In this document: one piece after another, positions 6,649 to 14,161 of the stretch
Numbering within the stretch: position 1 is the first letter of the stretch
How the letters are laid out: each line of letters begins with the position of its first letter
DNA from: RACS-047 sp031553855
GTDB taxonomy: Bacteria; Bacillota; Clostridia; Christensenellales; Pumilibacteraceae
NCBI GenBank assembly: GCA_031553855.1
Contig: JAVBKW010000009.1
Span: 1 to 23,001, forward strand
Direction of reading: 5' to 3'
Length of the DNA stretch: 23,001 nucleotides
The notes under the pieces: generated by a model
The model's input: only the letters and a program-made list of their open reading frames with translations
Told to the model about the DNA's origin: nothing
The model's database searches: none
Made by a program: the position numbers and the translations under genes

Positions 6649-8052
6649 TTATATATTATCTAAATCTAATATTGCCCTATAATAGATATCATATAACTTA
6701 TCGAACTGTTCTATGCTTATTCTTTCGTCTGCGTTGTGGATGTTGGTCACTGTGTCGGGGAAGGTGGGTCCGAACGCTACGGAATCAGGAAGCTCGCGGG
6801 CGTACGTACCGCCGCCGGTCTGAACGGTGTAGCCTTTTTCCCCGGTAACGCTGCAATAGGCCTTTAAGAGGGTCTGCACAAGCTTGCAGTTTTCGTCGAG
6901 ATAAAGGTTTTCTGCGTAATGCAGGATTTGCACTTGGCCGCCTAAGGGCAGGGCAGAGCCGATTTTTTTAACTATTTCATCTTTGTCGGCGCACAGAGGC
7001 AGGCGCAGGTCAAGAGTCAAAAACAGCGAGTTTTCTTTAAAATCTATAATACCTAAATTCATAGTGAGCGAACCGCTTTTGTCGTCCTTGCAGGCAATAC
7101 CCAGACGCTCTGCGGCAAGGGGTGAGGCGAACAGCTTATTTACCGTGCAGGCGGTTTGGCCGCTTACGGGGCTTCCTAAGGCCTCTAGCAGCGTGAATAT
7201 TTTATGAACCGCGTTATCGGCCTTGTGCGGAGCCATTGCGTGGCCCGAAACGCCGTATGTTTCGATTTGGATTTTGTCCTCGAAAATATGCACGGAAAAG
7301 TCGTTGAGTTTTGCGCCGGAGCTTATTATTGCGCTGGCTATTGCGGGCGAAGAAAACAGGGAATTTGAAACGGCGCCGCCGCAAAGCCGAGATATTTTTT
7401 CGTAAAGAACGGAGTCCTTTTTTATATCGGTTTTTGCGTTATCCGGAACGACGTTAGGGCGGCTGCCGGCTTCAAGCTTTAAAATGCTGGAGCAAAATAC
7501 CTCGTCCGCGAGGATTTTTACCGACAGGTGCAATATGCCCTTTTCGCTGTTTATTATCGGAAAGTCGGAATCGGGAACGATCGACATTTTGGGTATTTCG
7601 CCGTGTTCCTTATAGTATTTCATGCACCTTGAGCCGTTTTCCTCGTTGCAGCCCACTATCAGGCGGATGCGGTTTTTAAGCTTTATATTGTTTTCCTTTA
7701 AATGCTTTAATATATGAAGCGCGATAATAACGCTGCCTTTATTGTCCACGACCCCGCGTCCGTAAAGATAGCCGTCTGCGGAGGTAAGCGCGTAAGGAGG
7801 GTACGACCAGCCTCCGCCCGCGGGAACTACGTCTAAATGCCCGAGTATTCCGATAAGAGCATCGCCCTCTCCGTATTCGGCAAATCCGCAATAACCGTCG
7901 AAGTTCCCTGTTTTAAGCCCGTAGCTTGCGGCTTTATTTAAAAACCAGTCGAGAGTTTCGCGCATTTTTTCTCCGAAAGGCGCGCCGGGAGCTGGCTGGG
8001 ACATAACGCTTTCTATTTTTAAAAGTTCTGACAGATCGCTAAGGACAGACAT
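6649..8052 (-). CDS. M20 family dipeptidase, PepV-like
   Basis: A 467-residue metallopeptidase of the PepV/Sapep branch of family M20, which cleaves dipeptides and short peptides in the cytoplasm using two zinc ions. Metal-site motifs appear in order: GHLDVVP, GRGVVDNKG, NEENGS with the catalytic Glu, VPDSDFP, and a C-terminal HNADE. A lid-domain insertion lies in the middle. Length matches the family. I place the start at ATG 8052 because GGAG lies six bases before it; the in-frame ATG at 8064 overlaps that ribosome binding site. It heads a probable operon with trxA. On the minus strand TATAAT at 8117-8112 may be its -10 box, but no good -35 is seen. Which peptides it prefers cannot be told. 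Confidence 0.92.
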   Translation of the reverse strand: MSVLSDLSELLKIESVMSQPAPGAPFGEKMRETLDWFLNKAASYGLKTGNFDGYCGFAEYGEGDALIGILGHLDVVPAGGGWSYPPYALTSADGYLYGRGVVDNKGSVIIALHILKHLKENNIKLKNRIRLIVGCNEENGSRCMKYYKEHGEIPKMSIVPDSDFPIINSEKGILHLSVKILADEVFCSSILKLEAGSRPNVVPDNAKTDIKKDSVLYEKISRLCGGAVSNSLFSSPAIASAIISSGAKLNDFSVHIFEDKIQIETYGVSGHAMAPHKADNAVHKIFTLLEALGSPVSGQTACTVNKLFASPLAAERLGIACKDDKSGSLTMNLGIIDFKENSLFLTLDLRLPLCADKDEIVKKIGSALPLGGQVQILHYAENLYLDENCKLVQTLLKAYCSVTGEKGYTVQTGGGTYARELPDSVAFGPTFPDTVTNIHNADERISIEQFDKLYDIYYRAILDLDNI

Positions 8053-8142
8053 TTTTTTCTCCATAAGTTTATATTGCGTATTTTGTAATGCGAATATTAA
8101 TGTTTTTTAGAATTATACTCATTTTGACGATAATTGAATTAC

Positions 8143-8171
8143 TTGCGTTTTTCGCCTGATTTAGTTATAAT
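8143..8171 (+). promoter_or_regulatory. Sigma-A promoter of the gltX operon
   Basis: TTGCGT at 8143-8148, a 17-bp spacer, and a perfect TATAAT at 8166-8171. The predicted start near 8178 leaves a leader of about 50 nt, too short for a T-box. The next four genes follow on the same strand without another clear promoter. Confidence 0.75.
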
Positions 8172-8228
8172 AGTTTATATTCAATAATATACAGCTTTTA
8201 TTTTTTTTTGTCAAACAAGGAGAGCATT

Positions 8229-9641
8229 ATGGTAAGAACAAGGTTTGCCCCGTCGCCCACGGGCTATTTGCATATAGGCGGACTCAGAACTGCGCTGTAC
8301 GCGTATCTTTTCGCCAAGAAAAACAACGGTACGTTTATACTGCGTATAGAGGACACCGATCTTGAACGCAAAGTCGAGAGTGCAAACGAAATAATCTACC
8401 GTACTTTAAAAAATTCAGGCCTTGTATACGACGAGGGGCCGGACGTGGGCGGAAATTACGGCCCGTATATCCAATCCGAGAGAAAAAACGCCTACTTAAA
8501 ATTTGCCGAGGAGCTTGTAGAGCGAGGCGGGGCATATTATTGCTTCTGCACAAAAGAGCGTCTTGAAGAATTGCATGAGGGCGGCGCGCTCAAGTACGAC
8601 AAGCATTGTTTAAGCCTCTCAAAAGACGAAGTGCAAAGGCGCATTAAAAACGGCGAAAAGTACGTGATAAGGCAGAACATCCCGCTTTCCGGCTCCACCT
8701 CGTACACAGACCTAGTATTTGGCGAGATAGTCGTTGACAATAAGGATTTAGAGGATAATATTTTGATCAAGTCCGACGGTATGCCGACTTATAATTTTGC
8801 TAACGTCATCGACGATCATTTAATGGATATCAACTACGTTATAAGGGGAACGGAGTATTTGTCCTCGACACCCAAATACAATCTTTTATACGACGGTTTC
8901 GGCTGGCAGCGGCCGAATTATATCCATTTGCAGCCGATTATGAAGGACGCTACGCGCAAGCTTTCAAAGCGTCACGGCGACGCAAGCTATGAGGACTTTA
9001 TTAAAAAGGGCTACCTTAAAGAAGCGATAATGAACTACATCGCGCTGCTTGGCTGGAGCCCTAAAGACAACCGCGAAAAGCTCTCGCTTGAGGAGATGAA
9101 GGAGCTGTTTTCGCTTGAAGGGCTTTCAAAGTCCGCCTCTATCTTCGACGAAAACAAAATGCGATGGCTCAATTCGCTGTATATCAAGGAATTGACTGTA
9201 GACGCGTTCCATATTTTTGCGCTCCCCTTTTACAAGGAGCTCGACTATTTAAAGGGTTATAATTTAGAATTGCTGTCCGCTCTCTTGCATTCGCGCACAG
9301 AGGTTTTTTCGGACGTTGCGCAGCTCACAGCGTTTTTAAACGAGTTTGACGGTTTCGACCTTAACCATTTTAAAAATGACAAATGGAAAACAGACCCCGA
9401 CCTTGCTAAAAAAATGATACCCTCACTTATAGATATTGCCGCAAACAATTTCGGCGACCTTCATGCTGCTTTGGCCGCGTACGCCGAGAGCGCGGGATAT
9501 AAGAAAGGGCAGGTTTTGTGGATCTTCAGAATAGCGCTCACCGGTTCGCCCGTAACTCCGGGCGGAGCAACGGAAATGGCGGAGCTTATCGGCAAAGAAA
9601 AAACTCTCGAACGGCTCGAGGCAGTTTATAAAAGGTTGTAA
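8229..9641 (+). CDS. gltX: Glutamyl-tRNA synthetase
   Basis: A 470-residue class I synthetase that charges tRNA-Glu with glutamate. The ATP-binding HIGH motif is HIGG at 15-18 after APSPTG, and the KMSKS equivalent is KLSKR at about 244-248. A Zn-binding pattern C105-x-C107, Y123-x3-C127 resembles that of the Escherichia coli enzyme. The C-terminal helical anticodon-binding half is present and the length is normal. ATG 8229 has AAGGAG at 8217-8222, six bases upstream; the in-frame TTG at 8208 lies before that site and is not used. The TAA stop shares one base with the ATG of tilS. Many Clostridia lack GlnRS and use a GluRS that also charges tRNA-Gln; whether this one does cannot be seen here. 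Confidence 0.96.
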   Translation: MVRTRFAPSPTGYLHIGGLRTALYAYLFAKKNNGTFILRIEDTDLERKVESANEIIYRTLKNSGLVYDEGPDVGGNYGPYIQSERKNAYLKFAEELVERGGAYYCFCTKERLEELHEGGALKYDKHCLSLSKDEVQRRIKNGEKYVIRQNIPLSGSTSYTDLVFGEIVVDNKDLEDNILIKSDGMPTYNFANVIDDHLMDINYVIRGTEYLSSTPKYNLLYDGFGWQRPNYIHLQPIMKDATRKLSKRHGDASYEDFIKKGYLKEAIMNYIALLGWSPKDNREKLSLEEMKELFSLEGLSKSASIFDENKMRWLNSLYIKELTVDAFHIFALPFYKELDYLKGYNLELLSALLHSRTEVFSDVAQLTAFLNEFDGFDLNHFKNDKWKTDPDLAKKMIPSLIDIAANNFGDLHAALAAYAESAGYKKGQVLWIFRIALTGSPVTPGGATEMAELIGKEKTLERLEAVYKRL

Positions 9642-11008
9642 TGCAGCTTTTAAATGCTGAAAAATTAATAAAACAGTTCGTAAGCGGCAGCGACAGGATC
9701 GCGTTGGCGGTTTCGGGCGGGGCGGATTCGATGTGCCTGGCCGCTTTCGTTTTAAGCCGCCCGTTTTTGAACCGCGCAAATATTACTATACTCAACGTAA
9801 ATCATAATATCCGCGGAGAAAATTCTAAAAACGACAGCGCGTTTGTAGAAAGGTTTGCGCGAAAACAAAACGTAAAATTCGAACGGTTCGACATCGACGT
9901 GCCTTTTTTAAGCTCTCAAAGCGGGCGCAGCCTTGAAACCGAGGCGCGCGAGGCGCGGTATGCGGCTTTTAAAGATTATGCCGCTAAGAATAATATCAAA
10001 TATGTGCTAACTGCTCATCACGAGCTTGACGACGCTGAAAGCGTGCTTATGCACCTGTTTCGAGGCAGCGGGCTGAACGGACTTTGCGGAATGGAGATTT
10101 TGCGCGGCGGCTGGCTTTTTCGGCCGCTGCTCACAACGTCCAAAGCTGAAATCGATAGTTTTAACCGCATAAACGGCGTAGAATTTATAACGGACGAAAC
10201 CAATTCCGACACTAAATATGACCGCAACTTTATCCGAAGCGAGGTCATTTCGCTGATAGAGTCGCGCTATAAGGGCGTGGTGCGCTCGATAGCCGCGCTC
10301 AAAGAAGAGGCGGCGGCGGTGAAAGAATATTTAGATTCCCATCTTAAAACGGAAAAAATTGAGCCGGCGGGCAAAACGGGAGCGCGTATTCCGGTTGAAT
10401 TACTTGAGGACGGCACAATATTAAGCGCGCGTTATGTTTTGGCGGCGTTAAATATGCTGGATGTTAAAAGCGACTTTTCAAGGCAAAATATAAACGACGT
10501 TTTAGCCCTTGCCCGCAAAAGGAACGGGGCGGCGATAGACCTGCCCAATAACCTTACAGCCGTTAAAGAATACGGCAAAATATACCTCGGTTTTATTGAG
10601 CCGCATAAAAAAGAGGAACAGCCCGAGATAAGTTTTGCCTGCGGCGAGTTTGATTTTGAAAAGGCGGCGGTTAAGGTTGAAAAAACAGAAAACGTGCAGT
10701 TTTCGCCGGAGTGCGTAAGCGGAAAATCATATAGCAAAACGCTTTACGCGGATCTGAAAAAGATACCGAACGGCGCGGTTATACGCTTTAGGCGCGAGGG
10801 CGACGTGTTCAAACCCTTCGGCGGCGGCACAAAAAAGCTCAAAGAATATTTTATCGATAAAAAAATACCCGCGCTAAAGCGCGATTTTATTCCGCTTATC
10901 GCCTTTGGCAGCGAGATTTTAGCCGTTACCGGCTTTGAGATATCCGATAAAATAAGGGTGGAGGAAGGCTCCGAGATTATAAGCATCTCTTTAAAAAAGC
11001 TTTCCTAG
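9641..11008 (+). CDS. tilS: tRNA(Ile)-lysidine synthase
   Basis: A 455-residue ATP-dependent enzyme that attaches lysine to C34 of the CAU-anticodon tRNA-Ile, so that it reads AUA and accepts isoleucine. The PP-loop SGGADS is at 25-30, followed by the N-terminal ATPase domain with an NVNHNIRG segment. A helical middle domain and a complete C-terminal TilS domain follow (about 365-455, with FKPFGGGTKKLKEYF). Its ATG overlaps the last base of the gltX stop, which implies translational coupling. The order tilS-hpt is the classic Bacillota arrangement, although ftsH, which usually follows, is absent. Confidence 0.95.
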   Translation: MQLLNAEKLIKQFVSGSDRIALAVSGGADSMCLAAFVLSRPFLNRANITILNVNHNIRGENSKNDSAFVERFARKQNVKFERFDIDVPFLSSQSGRSLETEAREARYAAFKDYAAKNNIKYVLTAHHELDDAESVLMHLFRGSGLNGLCGMEILRGGWLFRPLLTTSKAEIDSFNRINGVEFITDETNSDTKYDRNFIRSEVISLIESRYKGVVRSIAALKEEAAAVKEYLDSHLKTEKIEPAGKTGARIPVELLEDGTILSARYVLAALNMLDVKSDFSRQNINDVLALARKRNGAAIDLPNNLTAVKEYGKIYLGFIEPHKKEEQPEISFACGEFDFEKAAVKVEKTENVQFSPECVSGKSYSKTLYADLKKIPNGAVIRFRREGDVFKPFGGGTKKLKEYFIDKKIPALKRDFIPLIAFGSEILAVTGFEISDKIRVEEGSEIISISLKKLS

Positions 11009-11059
11009 TAAAATTACGCATCGGCAACAAGCCGAATGCAGACAAAGGAGAAAATTATT

Positions 11060-11623
11060 ATGAGTCAGCCACAAAAATTCAAGGAATCGCAGATGAGCGT
11101 ACTTTACTCTGAAGAGACGATAAAGCAGCGCGTTAAAGAGCTTGCCGCCGAAATTTCCGCATCTTACACCGACGATAAGCCTATTCTTTGCGTCTGCGTA
11201 TTAAAGGGCGCGGTTATGTTCTACACCGACCTTATGAAGGAAATGTCGGGCAGGGACGTTTTCTATGATTTCATCACGCTTTCCTCCTATTCAAACGAGG
11301 TCAATACTTCCGGAAACGTGCGCCTTGTGAATAATATCACCGAGCCTTGCAAGGACAGGCATGTTTTGATAGTTGAGGATATCGTAGACTCCGGCTACAC
11401 CCTGCGCTTTTTAAAGGAATACTTTGACTCGCTTATGGCGCTCGACGTGAAAGTCGCGTGCCTTTTAGACAAACCCAAAGCGCGTAAAGTGCCGATCCAC
11501 GCCGACTTTATTGCGTTCACTCTCACAGAAACTCCTTTTATTATCGGCTACGGACTCGATTACGCACAGTATTACCGCAACATAAAAGAAATTTTAGCGG
11601 TAAACGTTGAGCATAAAGAATGA
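11060..11623 (+). CDS. hpt: Hypoxanthine phosphoribosyltransferase
   Basis: A 187-residue purine salvage enzyme that converts hypoxanthine or guanine plus PRPP to IMP or GMP. The PRPP-binding loop is EDIVDSGYT (about 106-114), preceded by the hydrophobic VLIV strand. The early LKGA loop (48-51) and the flexible-loop region around TLSSYSN are also present. ATG 11060 is preceded by AAAGGAG at 11044-11050, which also excludes the in-frame ATG at 11036. It lies about 50 bases after tilS and ten bases before the next methyltransferase gene, all on one strand. Length and motifs are normal. Confidence 0.95.
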   Translation: MSQPQKFKESQMSVLYSEETIKQRVKELAAEISASYTDDKPILCVCVLKGAVMFYTDLMKEMSGRDVFYDFITLSSYSNEVNTSGNVRLVNNITEPCKDRHVLIVEDIVDSGYTLRFLKEYFDSLMALDVKVACLLDKPKARKVPIHADFIAFTLTETPFIIGYGLDYAQYYRNIKEILAVNVEHKE

Positions 11624-11633
11624 TGTGTGCATT

Positions 11634-12338
11634 ATGGCGCAAGAGATAATACTGCAAAAAAACGAACGGCTCGACGATCTGCAATACAACGGGCTCAAGC
11701 TTATCCAGGACACGGAAAGCTTTTGTTTCGGCTGCGACGCAGTCGAGCTTGCTAATTTTATGCCGTCTGTAACAAATAAGACGGCGTGCGATTTAGGCGC
11801 GGGCAACGGGATCATCAGCGTTCTTTTGGCGGCAAAAAAAGGATATGCGGTGACCGCCGTTGAAATTCAAAGCGCGGCGGCGGCGTTATGCGAAAAAAAC
11901 GCGGCGATAAACGGGCTTGAAAGCAAAATAACGGTTGAAAATCTGCCTATGCAGCTGATGAAGGAAAAATACCCCAAAGGCAGCTTCGACGCCGTAGTAT
12001 CAAATCCGCCGTATTTAAAGCTTAAATCCGGGCAGACCGCCGCAACAGGCTCAAAGGCGATAGCCCGCCACGAGGTTGCCGTCACGATAAGCGAGGTCAT
12101 TGAAACCGCCGCTCACTTAACTAAATTCGGCGGAAAATTCTATTTAGTCTATCCCGCGCAGCGTTTAAGCGAAGTTTTGCAACTTTGCTCAAAGGCAAAG
12201 CTTGAGCCTAAAATTCTTCAGATACTCTCGCCCAACGTTTCAAAACCGCCGCACTTATTCCTGCTTTCCTGCACGCACGGCGGCAAAACCGGGCTGACGG
12301 TGCTGCCTGAGCGCGTAATAGACGCGTATAACGTATAG
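11634..12338 (+). CDS. trmN6: tRNA1(Val) A37 N6-methyltransferase family protein
   Basis: A 234-residue Rossmann-fold methyltransferase. The SAM-binding loop DLGAGNG is at 53-59 and the amino-methyltransferase motif NPPY at 124-127. The early stretch QYNGLKLIQDTESFCFGCDA is typical of the YabB/YfiC group, whose Escherichia coli member methylates A37 of tRNA1-Val. The exact target here is inferred from family. ATG 11634 is ten bases after the hpt stop, with no strong ribosome binding site, so coupling to hpt is likely. In Bacillus the order is yabB-yazA-rsmI; here yazA is missing and a family 2 repeat sits in its place before rsmI. Confidence 0.87.
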   Translation: MAQEIILQKNERLDDLQYNGLKLIQDTESFCFGCDAVELANFMPSVTNKTACDLGAGNGIISVLLAAKKGYAVTAVEIQSAAAALCEKNAAINGLESKITVENLPMQLMKEKYPKGSFDAVVSNPPYLKLKSGQTAATGSKAIARHEVAVTISEVIETAAHLTKFGGKFYLVYPAQRLSEVLQLCSKAKLEPKILQILSPNVSKPPHLFLLSCTHGGKTGLTVLPERVIDAYNV

Positions 12339-12414
12339 AAATATTTGCCGGCACTGTTTTTATAAAAGCAATCCCGCATTAAAGGGTCTGTTTCACGGCT
12401 CAAACAAAATCGAT

Positions 12415-12549
12415 AGTGGTGTTTCAAGAAGGGGTTAGAGACGGGTAACAGGTTGCAAAATGGCGACAGGAGTGTACTCTAATGTACTCAGGCTAAAGCC
12501 ATTTTGACACTCTCAAGTCCGTATATGACCCCTTACCTGAGACACCACT
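12415..12549 (+). repeat. Family 2 palindromic repeat, copy 2
   Basis: About 135 bp. The ends AGTGGTGT (12415-12422) and ACACCACT (12542-12549) pair over 8 bp, followed by the imperfect repeats with AAGGGGT and ACCCCTT. Inner arms are GCAAAATGGC (12455-12464) and GCCATTTTGA (12498-12507). The core GAGTGTACTCTAATGTACTC is at 12470-12489. It fills the gap between trmN6 and rsmI, and its right end directly abuts the rsmI ribosome binding site at 12550. A similar AAAGGGTCTGTTTCAC, resembling the left end of the 5778 element, lies just upstream at 12381. Confidence 0.85.
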
Positions 12550-12563
12550 AAAGGATAATACAA

Positions 12564-13367
12564 ATGTTATATATTGTAGCAACGCCGATCGGCAATCTTA
12601 AGGAAATAACGTACAGGGCGGTCGAGGTATTAAAAAGCGTGGATATGATCTACGCGGAAGATACGCGTCATTCCGCCGTTCTTTTAAAAGAGTACGGCAT
12701 AGAAAAGCCGTTGTTTTCGTATCAGAAGTTCAGCGAAAAAGCAAAATGCGCGCAGATAACGGATAAGCTTTCACAGGGCAAAAATATCGCGCTGATTTCC
12801 GACGCGGGTATGCCGCTTATCTCCGACCCCGGCTTTACGCTTGTTTGCGAGCTAAAGCGGCTCAATTTAGAATACACCGTAGTAAGCGGCGCCTGCGCCT
12901 GCATAAACGCGGTAGTTTTGAGCGGAATGGACACGTCCTCATTTTATATGGCGGGTTTTTTGCCGCCGAAAAATTCAAAACGCGAAAGGTTTTTGGAGAG
13001 TATCGCCTCTTTAGAGTCCACGCTTGTTTTTTATTCGCCGCCCCACGATGTTAAGGACGACCTCTTATCGCTCTATAAAGCTTTCGGCGCAAGAAAAGTT
13101 TCGGTCGTTCGCGAAATATCTAAAAAGTTTGAAACGGTCCACAGCGGCGTTTTGGGCGAAAGCTTTGACCTTACCGAAAAAGGCGAAATGGTTATCGTAA
13201 CCGAGGGCGCGCCCGCGTTTTGGCAGGTAAACAAGGATATAACGGTGAAAGAACGCCTGTGCCAGCTCATAGACGGGGGAATGGATAAAAAAGAAGCCGT
13301 GAAAGCTGTCGCTAAAGAAAAGGGCGTTTCAAAAAGCGAAATATACAAAGAAAGTATAGATATGTGA
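12564..13367 (+). CDS. rsmI: 16S rRNA C1402 2'-O-methyltransferase
   Basis: A 267-residue SAM-dependent enzyme of the tetrapyrrole-methylase superfamily, which methylates the ribose of C1402 in the decoding centre of the small subunit. Signatures are VATPIGNL at 4-11, AEDTRHS, SDAGMPLISDPG (about 80-91), a glycine-rich SAM segment and VVREISKKFE. The C-terminal helical part with MDKKEAVKAVAKEKGVSKSEIY is typical of RsmI. ATG 12564 has AAAGGA at 12550-12555. The leader immediately before this site is a family 2 palindrome, which could fold in the mRNA and affect its expression. It ends about 60 bases before the tetR promoter. Confidence 0.95.
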   Translation: MLYIVATPIGNLKEITYRAVEVLKSVDMIYAEDTRHSAVLLKEYGIEKPLFSYQKFSEKAKCAQITDKLSQGKNIALISDAGMPLISDPGFTLVCELKRLNLEYTVVSGACACINAVVLSGMDTSSFYMAGFLPPKNSKRERFLESIASLESTLVFYSPPHDVKDDLLSLYKAFGARKVSVVREISKKFETVHSGVLGESFDLTEKGEMVIVTEGAPAFWQVNKDITVKERLCQLIDGGMDKKEAVKAVAKEKGVSKSEIYKESIDM

Positions 13368-13428
13368 ATTTTTAACTTATAAATTACTGTAAATTTTTAA
13401 CAGACCCTGCGATTTTTTTTATAAAAAA

Positions 13429-13457
13429 TTGACAAGCTGATTTTTTTATTATATAAT
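13429..13457 (+). promoter_or_regulatory. Consensus sigma-A promoter for tetR-dnaA
   Basis: A perfect TTGACA at 13429-13434, 17-bp spacer, and perfect TATAAT at 13452-13457. The predicted start near 13464 gives a leader of about 100 nt. It is the only clear promoter upstream of dnaA. Confidence 0.88.
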
Positions 13458-13462
13458 TAACA

Positions 13463-13472
13463 TTAGCGCTAA
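13463..13472. promoter_or_regulatory. Palindrome at the tetR start site, possible operator
   Basis: TTAGCGCTAA is a perfect 10-bp palindrome at the predicted transcription start of the tetR-dnaA promoter. TetR-family repressors often bind palindromes overlapping their own promoter, so this could be the autoregulatory operator. A 10-bp site is short for the family, and no second copy is seen nearby. Confidence 0.35.
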
Positions 13473-13564
13473 AAAAAAGTATTGGGAGATCTTTCAAAAA
13501 AAAGAATACAAAATATAATCTTTTATTATTAAAAGGATTATTGTATGTGCAGTGGGAGGTGCGT

Positions 13565-14140
13565 ATGCAGTATAAGAAGAAGTTTATCAACGACAGGATA
13601 CTCGAGTCCGGGAGAACCGAGTATCTGGAAAAAGGTTTCAGGGTAGGAAACATTTCCACCATCGCAACCAACGCAGGTGTGCCGGTCGGCAATCTTTACA
13701 GATATTTCGACGGAAAGTCAGGCTTGCTCGACGCTATCGTCAAACCGGCGTATACGGAACTGCCTAAAATGATAGGCAAGCTGTCCGATATGTTCGACCC
13801 TGCGCTAGGTGCGACAGAAACGTTTATAACAGAGCTAACAAAACAGTTAATGCAAATTTTTGATGAGTTCGGACGGGAAATAGTAATATTGGCCGATAAG
13901 TGCGCTACTACGCGTTATGAAGATTTTGCCGAAATAATCATCAATCAGGTAAGCGTACTTGTAGAGGGCAGGCTGTATCCGGAAGGAACGCCGGAAGATA
14001 AGTTTATGGCGGACCTGATTTCAAAAGCGTTTATCAATTCTTTATTCGATATATTGAGAATGAACGACCCCGCTATAACGGAACAGGCGATCCTCAGGGT
14101 GCTGAAGTTCTTTTTCTTTGAGGCGGAAAAGAGAAAATAA
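13565..14140 (+). CDS. TetR/AcrR family transcriptional regulator
   Basis: A 191-residue DNA-binding protein. The N-terminal TetR helix-turn-helix spans about 10-55: a first helix with ILESGRTEYLEKGF, then ISTIATNAGVPVGNLYRYF, the usual recognition-helix pattern ending in YRYF. The remaining all-helical domain, about 60-191, would bind an unknown ligand. ATG 13565 has GGAGG at 13555-13559, five bases upstream. An earlier AAAAGGA at 13531 precedes an in-frame TTG at 13541 and gives a possible eight-residue extension. It ends 21 bases before dnaA with no terminator, so the two are very likely co-transcribed. That is unusual for dnaA. Targets cannot be predicted beyond possible self-regulation. 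Confidence 0.9.
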   Translation: MQYKKKFINDRILESGRTEYLEKGFRVGNISTIATNAGVPVGNLYRYFDGKSGLLDAIVKPAYTELPKMIGKLSDMFDPALGATETFITELTKQLMQIFDEFGREIVILADKCATTRYEDFAEIIINQVSVLVEGRLYPEGTPEDKFMADLISKAFINSLFDILRMNDPAITEQAILRVLKFFFFEAEKRK

Positions 14141-14161
14141 AATAAAGAGAAAGGGGTCCGT

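Noticed and set aside
8172..8228. T-box leader before gltX
   Set aside because: The predicted leader is about 50 nt, far too short for a T-box.
12383..13408. 10-bp inverted repeat AGGGTCTGTT / AACAGACCCT flanking rsmI, suggesting a transposon around it
   Set aside because: Ten bases is likely by chance in 23 kb, and rsmI is a normal core gene in its usual context.
13545..13646. 33-codon small open frame with AAAAGGA upstream, overlapping the tetR start
   Set aside because: The peptide is Ser/Arg-rich with no leader-peptide features, and most of it lies out of frame within tetR. It is kept only as a weak possibility.
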